A stretch of DNA of 28,938 nt. Origin: UBA4716 sp002438865. Lineage in GTDB: Bacteria; Bacillota; Clostridia; UBA1381. The notes beneath the pieces are model-generated. The model made no database searches. It saw only the letters and a program-made list of their open reading frames with translations, and was not told the DNA's origin. A program made the translations under genes and the position numbers. Within the stretch, counting starts at the first letter, position 1, and each line of letters begins with the position of its first letter. Below are positions 6,350-14,108 of the stretch, piece after piece. The stretch is from NCBI GenBank assembly GCA_937907325.1, contig CALERO010000198.1, forward strand, positions 1 to 28,938. The letters are read 5' to 3'.

Positions 6350-8394
6350 ATTCCATACTCTACTCTCTTTATTATCTGATTCTGATAGCACTTGTCAAGC
6401 TCGACAAAATGTCCGCTCCACCCCCACACACGCACTATCAAATCCTGATATTTTTCGGGGGCTTTCTGTGCCGCAACAAGCTTTTCATGATTTACCGCAT
6501 TTATCTGCAACTGATGTCCGCCCTGATTTATATATGCACGAACAAGCTCCGCAACCTTTTTCACGCTGTCGGGCGTTTTAAATACCGTATCGTGAAGTTC
6601 GAAGGTCATCGGTCCTCCGTTCGACGTGCGCAAAAGATTTTTCGGAGCAAATCCCATAAGCACGGACAGCGGACCAGAACTTGTCATAAACAGCGCCGGT
6701 GAAAAGTTTGCCGGCAGATACTCTCCTGCTGTTCGTCCGTCCGCAGTCGCTCCCAAATGCTCGGAATGCCATACGTAATACATAGCCGTTCCCGTTCCTG
6801 CACGGAATATTCCGCCACGCTCGTTTTTAATCCCCTCCAGAGAGTCCGCAAATATTCCCAAAAGGCGGTTGCCTATTTCGTTTGCGTTTTCGTCACGTCC
6901 CATTTTGTCAGCCTTATTTCTCAAAATATATTTAAGTTCCGCATCATTTTCAAAATTTGTTTCCATTCCCGTCAGCAGACGCTCTTTTGTTATTACCCCT
7001 TTTTTGAAAATAAGGCTGTCTATTGCGGCTATCTGATCAGCTCCGCATGAAAGTCCCGTGCCGTGAAATCCGTAATTATTATACTTTGCCCCGCACGAAA
7101 TATCACGTCCGTTTTCCATGCAATGCGCCGTAAGTATCGACTCAAACGGTGCAGGCTCTATGTACAGATTTTTTACCGCCTCCGTCATTTCATGTGCTTT
7201 TTTGAAAATTTCCTCACGCACAAACGCAAAAAGCTCCTCTGTATTTTCACATTCGTTAAGATGATTTACCACCGCATTGCGCACAAGCTCCGCAATTGGC
7301 ATACCGCCTATGTTCGGAATATCCATCGCCTCGTTCGGAATAATAAACTCCCAGCAGGCGGCGATTGTATAGTTTCTTGCGTCCTTCGTTTCATACCCCC
7401 AATGCTCAAGACACGGAATTACAATATCATCGTTTGCGTACTGCGGAAAACCGAGTCCGATTTTGGTAAGCTCCGTTCCTTTCTCGTACAATTCAATCGG
7501 CGTATTCTTATTTACACGCAGATTTATCTTCGGGTCTATCCGGCGTATCTCACGGCTTGCGGTGAGCGCCATTAACGTAAGCTCGTTCACTCCGTCACTT
7601 CCGTCGGGGAGCATACCGCCCAGGACTATGCTCTGCCCGTTATCGCCCCACGCAAGACTGTAATACAAATCGGAATCGAGATTGAACGATAAAAAGAAAT
7701 CCTCGATTATTTCAAGAGCCTCATCATCCGTCATTCCCTTTTCTTTATCCGACTTATAGAACGGATAAAGCCATTGGTCAAAACGTCCGACCGTATTATG
7801 ATAGCACCACGACGCCCAAAGCGTAAAATGCAATAATCTGAAAAGCTGTAATGCCTCAAGCATTGTTTTTGCGCCGTCTCTTATAATGCGTGAAATCATT
7901 TCGCCGTGTTCTTCCTGCCCCGCCTCTTTTAGAGCCGCAGCATATCGATCGGCAAATTCTTCGGTAAAATCAATTGTTTCACGCACGCAGTCAACAAATT
8001 CTTCGTCCTGCTTTTTTCCGCTTTCAAGACGTCTGCGGCGTCCCTCCAATCCCTCCGACAAAACCGTGTACACGTCCCATGTAAGGTTTGTGACCTTGCC
8101 TTTTTCATGGACATAATGCGTTTTCTTTATTTCGTCCATCTCACCCGGAGCGTAAATATCGGGAAATTCAACAATCGTGCGCAGTCCGTGTATTTGGGTA
8201 TACGGCAGTACAACGGGCGTTTCATGTTCCAAAAACAGCTTAAGGCGCAGAGTGTTTCTGCGCATATACGATAATTTTTTATCGTATATTTTAGGCAGTA
8301 TATCATCAAGCTCCGCCCTTTTTAGCTCCCGCCTGTACTTGCGGTGCTTGCGGCTTTCTATATAATCAAGATATTTTTTTATCCGTTCATTCAT
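6346..8394 (-). CDS. Glycyl radical enzyme of unknown substrate (PFL-like superfamily)
   Basis: A 682-residue protein. C-terminal hallmarks are clear: GATADGRTAGEYLPANFSP (548-566), GGHQLQINAVNHEKL (625-639), PEKYQDLIVRV, then the radical loop RVWGWSGHF with Gly658. The active-site loop is YTIAACWEFIIPN, giving thiyl Cys347 and Glu349. Known dehydratases and lyases (CutC, DhaB1, HypD, IslA) have GCVEP here, and PFL has Cys-Cys. So the CxE eliminase pair is kept, but Val and Pro are replaced by Trp and Phe. Typical family members are about 750-850 aa, so this one is short. ATG follows GGAGGTATGTT. It heads the operon with its activase and the barrel protein. There are no microcompartment genes nearby. 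The family call is secure; the reaction is not known. Confidence 0.92.
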   Translation of the reverse strand: MNERIKKYLDYIESRKHRKYRRELKRAELDDILPKIYDKKLSYMRRNTLRLKLFLEHETPVVLPYTQIHGLRTIVEFPDIYAPGEMDEIKKTHYVHEKGKVTNLTWDVYTVLSEGLEGRRRRLESGKKQDEEFVDCVRETIDFTEEFADRYAAALKEAGQEEHGEMISRIIRDGAKTMLEALQLFRLLHFTLWASWCYHNTVGRFDQWLYPFYKSDKEKGMTDDEALEIIEDFFLSFNLDSDLYYSLAWGDNGQSIVLGGMLPDGSDGVNELTLMALTASREIRRIDPKINLRVNKNTPIELYEKGTELTKIGLGFPQYANDDIVIPCLEHWGYETKDARNYTIAACWEFIIPNEAMDIPNIGGMPIAELVRNAVVNHLNECENTEELFAFVREEIFKKAHEMTEAVKNLYIEPAPFESILTAHCMENGRDISCGAKYNNYGFHGTGLSCGADQIAAIDSLIFKKGVITKERLLTGMETNFENDAELKYILRNKADKMGRDENANEIGNRLLGIFADSLEGIKNERGGIFRAGTGTAMYYVWHSEHLGATADGRTAGEYLPANFSPALFMTSSGPLSVLMGFAPKNLLRTSNGGPMTFELHDTVFKTPDSVKKVAELVRAYINQGGHQLQINAVNHEKLVAAQKAPEKYQDLIVRVWGWSGHFVELDKCYQNQIIKRVEYGI

Positions 8395-8444
8395 AACATA
8401 CCTCCGTTATTTGCAATTTTTGACGTGCGCCGTCCTTTAATTTT

Positions 8445-8481
8445 ATTATATCATTATATCTTTTTTTGTATTTGCACGTTT
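8445..8481 (-). promoter_or_regulatory. Promoter region of the glycyl radical enzyme operon
   Basis: On the minus strand two TATAAT boxes occur (8458-8453 and 8450-8445). The -35 position for the first (8481-8476, AAACGT) is poor. The phased repeats at 8471-8520 overlap the -35 and extend upstream of it. A good -10 with a poor -35 under activator sites is the usual layout of an AraC-activated promoter. Confidence 0.5.
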
Positions 8482-8520
8482 GGAAATTAAATTTGCACTT
8501 TTGGAAAATTATATTTGCAT
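8471..8520. promoter_or_regulatory. Three phased direct repeats, candidate AraC-type operators
   Basis: TTTGCACGTTTGGAAA (8471-8486), TTTGCACTTTTGGAAA (8492-8507) and a shorter TTTGCAT (8514-8520) lie on the same strand with starts 21-22 bp apart, two helical turns. AraC-family proteins bind direct repeats with such spacing. The first two flank the -35 of the glycyl radical operon. The third is inside the -35 of the regulator's own promoter, which suggests activation in one direction and self-control in the other. Confidence 0.66.
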
Positions 8521-8543
8521 TATCGGCAAAGGAGATGTATAAT
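8515..8543 (+). promoter_or_regulatory. Promoter of the AraC regulator next to the glycyl radical operon
   Basis: TTGCAT (8515-8520) and TATAAT (8538-8543) with a 17-bp spacer. Transcription should start around 8550, just before the hairpin at 8555-8580. Confidence 0.6.
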
Positions 8544-8554
8544 ATAAATCGGAG

Positions 8555-8580
8555 CCTGTCGACAATATTTTGCCGACAGG
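8555..8580 (+). repeat. Dispersed leader hairpin (copy 1)
   Basis: The stem CCTGTCG/CGACAGG encloses an A-C mismatch and an inner CAA/TTG stem with a 4-base loop. An almost identical 26-bp hairpin lies at 17745-17770. Both start exactly 17 bases after the first base of a TATAAT. It would form the very 5' end of the regulator mRNA. Confidence 0.68.
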
Positions 8581-8621
8581 CGCAAAACTGCTGTATGAAA
8601 AAATCGAAAGGCGGTATTTTT

Positions 8622-9539
8622 ATGTACTACATACCCACCAAGCTGTATGACAGCATAAAAATAGATAAAATATACACCATACATTATTTTGAATACCATA
8701 AAAATTTTAATTTCACGGGCGAAAGGCATAATTTTTGGGAACTTATGTATGTGGACAAAGGCGAGGTTATCGCAACGGCAGATGAAAAGGAATTTACGCT
8801 TAAGCAAAATCAGCTTACCGTATATTCTCCGAATGAATTTCATTCAATTCACGCAAACGGTGCGGTTGCGCCGAACACTATAATCGTTTCCTTTTCCTGT
8901 TCCGACAAATGTTTACAGCGCCTTGCCGGGAAAATATTTTACATAAATGATTACGAAAGGTCGCTCCTTGCCGGAATAGTGCGTGAGGCAAAAAGTGCGT
9001 ATACAAATGATTTGAGCGATCCTGCCTACAGACAGCTCAAAAAGAAAAAAAGAACGTCTCCCGGAACGGAGGCGTTTGCATCGGAACAAGTAATAGGCTG
9101 TTATATTCAGCTTCTTATTATAGGTTTTCTGCGCCGTGAAGGATTTTTGCACCGCAAACCGCCCACGTCAACCACGCAGATAAACGACAGACGGGCACGC
9201 TTTAAAACATTGAGCAACTGGATCGATCAGCACATAGACCGCAGCTTCTCAATGAACGATTTATGCTCCGAGGCAATGCTTAATAAATCAACCGTCGAGC
9301 AGATATTCCGTGAAAATACGGGAATGAGCGCAATCAGATACTGCCGCACCAGAAAGATAGATATTGCAAAACAGCTTTTGCGTGAAGATAATCTGAATAT
9401 TTCGCAGATTGCGGAGCGGCTGGGATTTTCCTCTGTGCATTATTTTTCACGCACCTTCAGGGAAATTACCGGCAAGACCCCCTCTGAATATGCCCGCTCC
9501 GCAAAAGCGATAATAGACCACGGCACACTTATGCCTTAA
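8622..9539 (+). CDS. AraC-family transcriptional regulator (divergent from the glycyl radical operon)
   Basis: A 305-residue protein. Residues 1-110 or so form a cupin-like sensor domain (GERHNFWELMYVDKGE, then LTVYSPNEFHSIHAN). The last 100 residues are the two-helix-turn-helix AraC domain (FSMNDLCSEAMLNKSTVEQI, then LNISQIAERLGFSSVHYFSR and FREITGKTPSEYA). Start 8622 follows GAAAGGCGG; in-frame ATGs at 8535 and 8595 lack a usable site, and 8535 lies upstream of the -10. It is divergent from the glycyl radical enzyme operon, with phased repeats between them, so it probably activates that operon in response to a small carbohydrate-like ligand. Its 3' end overlaps the convergent GH2 gene by 11 bp. 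Confidence 0.92.
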   Translation: MYYIPTKLYDSIKIDKIYTIHYFEYHKNFNFTGERHNFWELMYVDKGEVIATADEKEFTLKQNQLTVYSPNEFHSIHANGAVAPNTIIVSFSCSDKCLQRLAGKIFYINDYERSLLAGIVREAKSAYTNDLSDPAYRQLKKKKRTSPGTEAFASEQVIGCYIQLLIIGFLRREGFLHRKPPTSTTQINDRRARFKTLSNWIDQHIDRSFSMNDLCSEAMLNKSTVEQIFRENTGMSAIRYCRTRKIDIAKQLLREDNLNISQIAERLGFSSVHYFSRTFREITGKTPSEYARSAKAIIDHGTLMP

Positions 9540-11847
9540 GCTCAATCTCAAGGCGTGCGCTTTTAAGATTTTCCGCCGAAACATATACCTTAAGCGTACC
9601 GCAGGTTTTCCCCACCTTTACGGCGGCGGTGCAAAATCCGGCACGCATACAGCGGTCAAGGCTCGGAACAGGTGTATGGTCACACACGTCGGAGCCTGTT
9701 GCGATTATATTTCCTTTATCATTTGAATTAAAGCTTACAAACGGCGACGCATCGGGAACGATGCGTCCCTTTTCATCTGTGCAGTAACAGGTGATTATTG
9801 CAATATCTTTGCCGTTTGCTTTAGTGATTTCATTATCAAGCCGCAGATTGAGCGAAACCGCTCTGCCCGTTGTTTCAACCCGATCGCGTATTACTTCTTT
9901 TCCGCCTGTGTATCCTACAGCCTCAAGAGCACCGCTTTCATAAGCAACCTTCCATTCGCCGTGATTAAGGCGTCCTGTTTTTATTCTGCCAAGACTTTTT
10001 CCGTTTAAGAAAAGCTCGGTTTCGTCACAGTTCGTATATGCCCACACATCTATCACTTCGCCCTCACGTCCCTCGTGATTCCAGTGCGGAAGAATATGCA
10101 GAACAGGCTCTTTCTTCCAAAGCGACTGATTTTGATAAAATGCGTCTTTCTTTTGCAAGAATAAATCTATTGCGCCTGCTTGCGAGCACAATCTCGGCCA
10201 GACACTCTCGCCCCTGTGTTCAAAGCCTGCCCACTGAAATCCGCCGGCAACCCATTCCTTACTGTCAAGAAAGCTGTATGTGTTTTTACGTCCTCGAAAC
10301 CAACTGTCCGTATCGTGGTCATAGGAGCGCATATATCCCCTTTCTTTGCTATCGTCAAGATAATGTCCCCTTGTGGTGCTTGTGGCACAGCATTCGGACG
10401 CAAATATTGCCTTGTCGGGGTGCTTTTTGTGTATTTCCTCATAATGATTAAGCTGATAATTCACGCCGATTATATCGCACTCGTCAAGCACGGGTGCAAT
10501 GTGAGCGTCATTCGATACAGCCGTTGTTATCGGGCGTGATTTGTCATATCGGCGTATACACGCCTTAAGCTCTTTGTGTATCTTTTTTCCCCGCTCGGTG
10601 CAGTGGAGCGGTTCTTCGTTTCCCGTAGACCACATTATAACCGATGGTCTGTTTCGGTCACGCTTTACGAGCATTTCAAGCTGTTCCTTACCCTCATCTG
10701 TAGAGGTAAACCAGCGTGTTTCGTCCATTACAAGAAATCCTGCTTCATCAAGTGCGTCCATAGTCGCCTCCGAATGGGGATAATGCGAAGTTCTGTAAGC
10801 GTTTGCGCCCATTTCCTTTAAAAGCTGTACCTTGTACCGTGCAATATTGTCGCTCACAGCCTTGCCTGTAAGTCCGCAGTCGTAATGACAGCACACGCCG
10901 TTTATCCTTACGTGTCTGCCGTTTAGGAAAAATCCGCTTTCGGCACGGTATTCTATGGTACGGAAACCGAATTTGTTTACAACTTTATCAATTTCCTCAC
11001 CGTCTTTTACAAGCGTTGTTTCAATGCTGTAAAGATTGGGCGTTTCAATATCCCAAAGCAGAGGATTTTTTACCGTTACCGACTGTTTCAGCGTTGCTTT
11101 TCCGTATTCAACTGTCTGCACCATGCCGATTGCCTGTGCCGTTTCACTGCCGTCCGGAGCTTTTATGACGGATTTTACCGTTATTTCGCCTGTTTCACCG
11201 CAGTTTACAACCGTGGTTTCCGTTTCCGTGCGCCACACATCGCCGTCCTTTATGGGATTTACGTACACGCCCCATAAATCAACGGCGGTCCTTTCCGTCT
11301 TTACAAGCCACACATGGCGGTAAATTCCTGCGCCCTCATACCACCAGCCTTCGTGCGATGATGCATCGACATAAACGGCAATTATATTCGGCTTATCAAA
11401 GAACACCACGTTTGTTATGTCAACCTCAAACGAAGTGTAGCCGCAAAAATTGTGCTTCATAAGACAACCGTTTACGTATATTGTCGAGTTTGAAGTTATC
11501 CCCTCAAAATACAGGGTAATGCGCTTGTTTTTATCCTCTGCGCTCAAATCAAAATGCTTTCTGTACCATGCGTTTTCGTACTTGAAAAATCCCAGGGTAT
11601 TGTTCTCGTTTTGATCCGGTGTCTGTGATATTATATAATCATGCGGCAAATCCACGGTATCCCAGCGATCCGTCATAGAGCCTGTGTACGGGTCGGTCGC
11701 ATCATCATAATTATATGACGCCGCTCCCCACATAGCATGCTCCGTCTTTGACTGCATATAAACAAGTCCTTTTGTTTTCGGATAGCTTACCTCCACATCG
11801 CCCCTGTGGAACTGCCAGCTCTCGTCAAGTGAAATTTTCTCACGCAT
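9529..11847 (-). CDS. Glycoside hydrolase family 2 (beta-galactosidase-type)
   Basis: A 772-residue cytoplasmic enzyme. An N-terminal jelly-roll sugar-binding domain (about 1-190, with DRWDTVDLPHDY and WYEGAGIYRHVWL) is followed by an Ig-like domain (190-300). The TIM barrel runs about 300-580: NGVCCHYDCG, GANAYRTSHYPHSE, acid/base Glu411 in STGNEEP, and nucleophile Glu485 in IFASECCAT. C-terminal beta domains (about 590-772) include CDETELFLNGKSLG. GH2 retaining enzymes release beta-linked galactose, glucuronate or related sugars, and the sequence does not decide which. GGAGG lies eight bases before the ATG. It is the only gene on its transcript and is divergent from a second AraC regulator, which probably controls it. 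Confidence 0.93.
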   Translation of the reverse strand: MREKISLDESWQFHRGDVEVSYPKTKGLVYMQSKTEHAMWGAASYNYDDATDPYTGSMTDRWDTVDLPHDYIISQTPDQNENNTLGFFKYENAWYRKHFDLSAEDKNKRITLYFEGITSNSTIYVNGCLMKHNFCGYTSFEVDITNVVFFDKPNIIAVYVDASSHEGWWYEGAGIYRHVWLVKTERTAVDLWGVYVNPIKDGDVWRTETETTVVNCGETGEITVKSVIKAPDGSETAQAIGMVQTVEYGKATLKQSVTVKNPLLWDIETPNLYSIETTLVKDGEEIDKVVNKFGFRTIEYRAESGFFLNGRHVRINGVCCHYDCGLTGKAVSDNIARYKVQLLKEMGANAYRTSHYPHSEATMDALDEAGFLVMDETRWFTSTDEGKEQLEMLVKRDRNRPSVIMWSTGNEEPLHCTERGKKIHKELKACIRRYDKSRPITTAVSNDAHIAPVLDECDIIGVNYQLNHYEEIHKKHPDKAIFASECCATSTTRGHYLDDSKERGYMRSYDHDTDSWFRGRKNTYSFLDSKEWVAGGFQWAGFEHRGESVWPRLCSQAGAIDLFLQKKDAFYQNQSLWKKEPVLHILPHWNHEGREGEVIDVWAYTNCDETELFLNGKSLGRIKTGRLNHGEWKVAYESGALEAVGYTGGKEVIRDRVETTGRAVSLNLRLDNEITKANGKDIAIITCYCTDEKGRIVPDASPFVSFNSNDKGNIIATGSDVCDHTPVPSLDRCMRAGFCTAAVKVGKTCGTLKVYVSAENLKSARLEIELKA

Positions 11848-11924
11848 AAAAGTTTCCTCCGTTCCTTTTTCTTCATATTATCACACCGTATCCGTTTCGG
11901 CTATAGACATTATTGAGATTTTTA

Positions 11925-11953
11925 TGGACAAAAGTGTGTTTTTATTGTATAAT
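11925..11953 (+). promoter_or_regulatory. Promoter of the second AraC regulator
   Basis: TGGACA (11925-11930) and TATAAT (11948-11953) with a 17-bp spacer, 23 bp upstream of the GTG start. On the other strand the same place reads TTGTCC followed 18 bp later by a weak TCTATA, so the GH2 promoter may overlap it back to back. Confidence 0.65.
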
Positions 11954-11975
11954 AGTTTTATCGGAGGTGGTTATT

Positions 11976-12833
11976 GTGGAAATGATTAACGCAATAAATA
12001 CAATATCTTCGGACAAAACAAGCGCCGAATATATAGCTGTAAATAATTGCGGTTTTTATCACGTGACGGGTATTGACATAAAAACCTGCCGTCCCAACGG
12101 CAGAACGGATTATCAGCTGATACACTTAAAAAGCGGAGAGGGCGAATACATTATAAACGGTGTCACCCATTGCTTGCATCAAGGCGATGTACTGCTGTAC
12201 AAGCCGCACGAGGAGCAGATATACACCGTATTTTCAGAATACAATTCGGAAATGTGCTGGATACATTTTACGGGAACGGGCATTGAAAAAATGCTAAAAT
12301 CAAGCGGAATATGGGATAAAAGGTGCGTTAATACGGGCAAAAGTACGCTGTTTTTTGAAAATATACGCAAAATAATGCACCGAATACAGCTTAAACAAAG
12401 CGGTTATGAACTGTTTTGCAATGCATATCTCACGGAAATAATAGCCGAGCTTGCGCAGTACGGAGCACTTACCGACGGCACTGCCGCACCCGTAAAATAT
12501 CAGAAGCTTATGCCTGCAATAGAAAAAATGAACAGCTGTTTAAGCGATATGTCAACCGTGGACGAATACGCACGTATGTGTTGTGTTGACCGATATTATT
12601 TTATGGCTCTGTTTAAGGAATATACGGGGACGTCGCCCATACACCGCCGAACGGAGATAAAAATGAATGCGGCGTGCCGTCTGCTTTCCGATACGTCTAT
12701 GAATGTCGGCGAAATAGCGCAAACGCTCGGCTTTAAAGACTCTCTCTATTTCAGCCGTATATTCAAAAAGCACACAGGCGTTTCGCCGTGTGCTTTCAGA
12801 AAATCGTCCGTTCAAAATTCGGAATTGATATAG
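11976..12833 (+). CDS. AraC-family transcriptional regulator (divergent from GH2)
   Basis: A 285-residue protein with a GTG start eight bases after GGAGG. The in-frame ATG two codons later is 14 bases away, and the upstream ATG at 11913 lies before the promoter. The N-terminal part is an arabinose-binding-type cupin (YQLIHLKSGEGEYIINGVTH, then QGDVLLYKPHEEQIY and MCWIHFTG). The C-terminal part has two helix-turn-helices (STVDEYARMCCVDRYYFMAL, then MNVGEIAQTLGFKDSLYFSR and FKKHTGVSPCAFR). It shares the 129-bp intergenic region with the GH2 gene and is the likely activator of it. Its 3' end overlaps the convergent thioredoxin reductase gene by 22 bp. Confidence 0.92.
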   Translation: MEMINAINTISSDKTSAEYIAVNNCGFYHVTGIDIKTCRPNGRTDYQLIHLKSGEGEYIINGVTHCLHQGDVLLYKPHEEQIYTVFSEYNSEMCWIHFTGTGIEKMLKSSGIWDKRCVNTGKSTLFFENIRKIMHRIQLKQSGYELFCNAYLTEIIAELAQYGALTDGTAAPVKYQKLMPAIEKMNSCLSDMSTVDEYARMCCVDRYYFMALFKEYTGTSPIHRRTEIKMNAACRLLSDTSMNVGEIAQTLGFKDSLYFSRIFKKHTGVSPCAFRKSSVQNSELI

Positions 12834-13729
12834 CTTGCGGCGCTCACCGCCGCAACCGCTCCGTCGGCGGCGGCAGTGATAACCTGTCTGAGCGGCGTTG
12901 TGCGCACATCGCCTGCCGCAAAAAATCCGATTTTGTCCGTCCGCATATGTTCATCTGTTTTTATAAAGCCGTTTTCGTCCGTTTCAACTCCGCACGCCTT
13001 TGCCAAATCCGACTCCGGCTCTGTGCCAACGGCTACAATCGCTCCCGATACGTTAAGCTTTTCTTTGTTTCCCGTTTCGGTGTTCTTTATGCTTATGCTT
13101 TCAAGCTTTCCCTTACCGTCAAAGCTTTCCGCAACGGTATCCGTAATTATTTTTATATTCGGAGTTTTTTCTGCGCTGTCCACAAGCGTTTTCGCCGCAC
13201 GAAAACGCTTTGAGCGGTTTATCAGATACACCTGTCCGCAAAGCCTTGAAAGGTATATTGCGTCCTCAAACGCCGTACTTCCTCCGCCTATCACGGCAGT
13301 GTCTTTTCCTTTGAAAAACGCCCCGTCACACGTTGCGCAATACGATACTCCTGCGCCGTACAGCTCATTTTCGCCGCTTGCCCCGAGTTTCTTCGGCTGT
13401 GCGCCCATGGCAAATATCACAGCCTTTGCCGTGTATTCATGTTTTCTCGTCTTTACGGTTTTTAGCTTTCCGTCAATTATTTCCTTTACGTTTTCACGAA
13501 CAATCCCGACGCCGAATTTCTCGGCATGCTCCCGCATAAGTGCGGCAATATCGCCGCCGCTCGGATTTTGCGGCAAGCCGGGGTAATTGTCTATCTCGTA
13601 TGTTTTATTCATCTGTCCGCCGCAGGCAAGTTTTTCGATTATAAGCGTTTTCATTCCGCTGCGGCAGGCGTATATTGCGGTGCTCATGCCTGCGGCGCCG
13701 CCGCCGATTATAATAATATCGTATTCCAT
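12812..13729 (-). CDS. trxB: Thioredoxin reductase-like flavoprotein
   Basis: A 305-residue protein. The FAD Rossmann motif GGGAAG is at 9-14, the redox-active disulfide SYCATCDGAF has Cys131 and Cys134, the second nucleotide-binding motif GGGSTA is at 148-153, and the second FAD motif FFAAGDVRTTPLRQV is near the end. Thioredoxin reductases pass electrons from NADPH through FAD to thioredoxin. The usual HRRxxxR motif that binds the NADPH 2'-phosphate reads NRSKRFR here, so cofactor preference may differ. No thioredoxin or grx gene is adjacent. Start 13729 follows GGAGGTCATT; a longer in-frame start at 13768 has no such site. A repeat array lies directly upstream, and I saw no clear promoter. 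Confidence 0.86.
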   Translation of the reverse strand: MEYDIIIIGGGAAGMSTAIYACRSGMKTLIIEKLACGGQMNKTYEIDNYPGLPQNPSGGDIAALMREHAEKFGVGIVRENVKEIIDGKLKTVKTRKHEYTAKAVIFAMGAQPKKLGASGENELYGAGVSYCATCDGAFFKGKDTAVIGGGSTAFEDAIYLSRLCGQVYLINRSKRFRAAKTLVDSAEKTPNIKIITDTVAESFDGKGKLESISIKNTETGNKEKLNVSGAIVAVGTEPESDLAKACGVETDENGFIKTDEHMRTDKIGFFAAGDVRTTPLRQVITAAADGAVAAVSAASYINSEF

Positions 13730-13762
13730 AATGACCTCCGATAACTTTTGTTTTACGGCAAT

Positions 13763-13787
13763 GAGCATTTCGCCCGTACAAATGCTC
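13763..13787 (-). other. Hairpin in the leader of the thioredoxin reductase gene
   Basis: Perfect 8-bp stem GAGCATTT/AAATGCTC with a 9-base loop, about 35 bp upstream of the start. It overlaps the degenerate first end of array B. It could be an operator or a leader structure; nothing distinguishes these. Confidence 0.45.
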
Positions 13788-14096
13788 TTGTTTGCGTTGT
13801 TTTTTTTCGGGACGATGAGGGCATCGTCCCCTACCCGATTACGTTTGCAATTACCGCAACCGCCGTAGGGCAGGGGCTTGCTCCTGCCGATAATATAAGC
13901 CGCACAAGCGCTCTTGTCTGCGTTGTTTTTTTCGGGACGATGAGGGCATCGTCCCCTACCCGATTACGTTTACAATTACCGCAATTGCCGTAGGACAGGG
14001 GCTTGCTCCTGCCGATAATATAAGCTGCACAAACGCTCTCGTTTGCGTTGTTTTTTCAGGACGATGAAGGGCACCGTCCCCTACCCGAACTATTTA
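13776..14096 (+). repeat. Tandem array of ~125-bp units with GGGACGATG hairpins (array B)
   Basis: Hairpin starts are at 13808, 13933 and 14057, so two full units (125 and 124 bp) plus partial ends. Each unit has the hairpin GGGACGATG-AGGG-CATCGTCCC, then CCTACCCGATTACG, a CAATTACCGCAA stretch, a second hairpin GCAGG-GGCTTGCT-CCTGC, GATAATATAAGC, and a T-rich run before the next unit. The third hairpin is slightly degenerate. Between 13730 and 14333 I see only repeats: this array, the hairpin at 13763 and the module X copies. Confidence 0.88.
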
Positions 14097-14108
14097 AAAG
14101 CTATTTTT

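Noticed and set aside
8535..8621. Longer N-terminus for the AraC regulator from ATG 8535 or 8595
   Set aside because: 8535 lies before the -10 of the only good promoter and abuts its purine-rich site; 8595 has no ribosome binding site. The family length fits the start at 8622.
12876..13586. A 236-codon open frame on the plus strand
   Set aside because: It lies entirely antisense to the well-supported thioredoxin reductase gene, is Ser/Phe/Pro-rich as expected of a reverse-frame shadow, and has no ribosome binding site.
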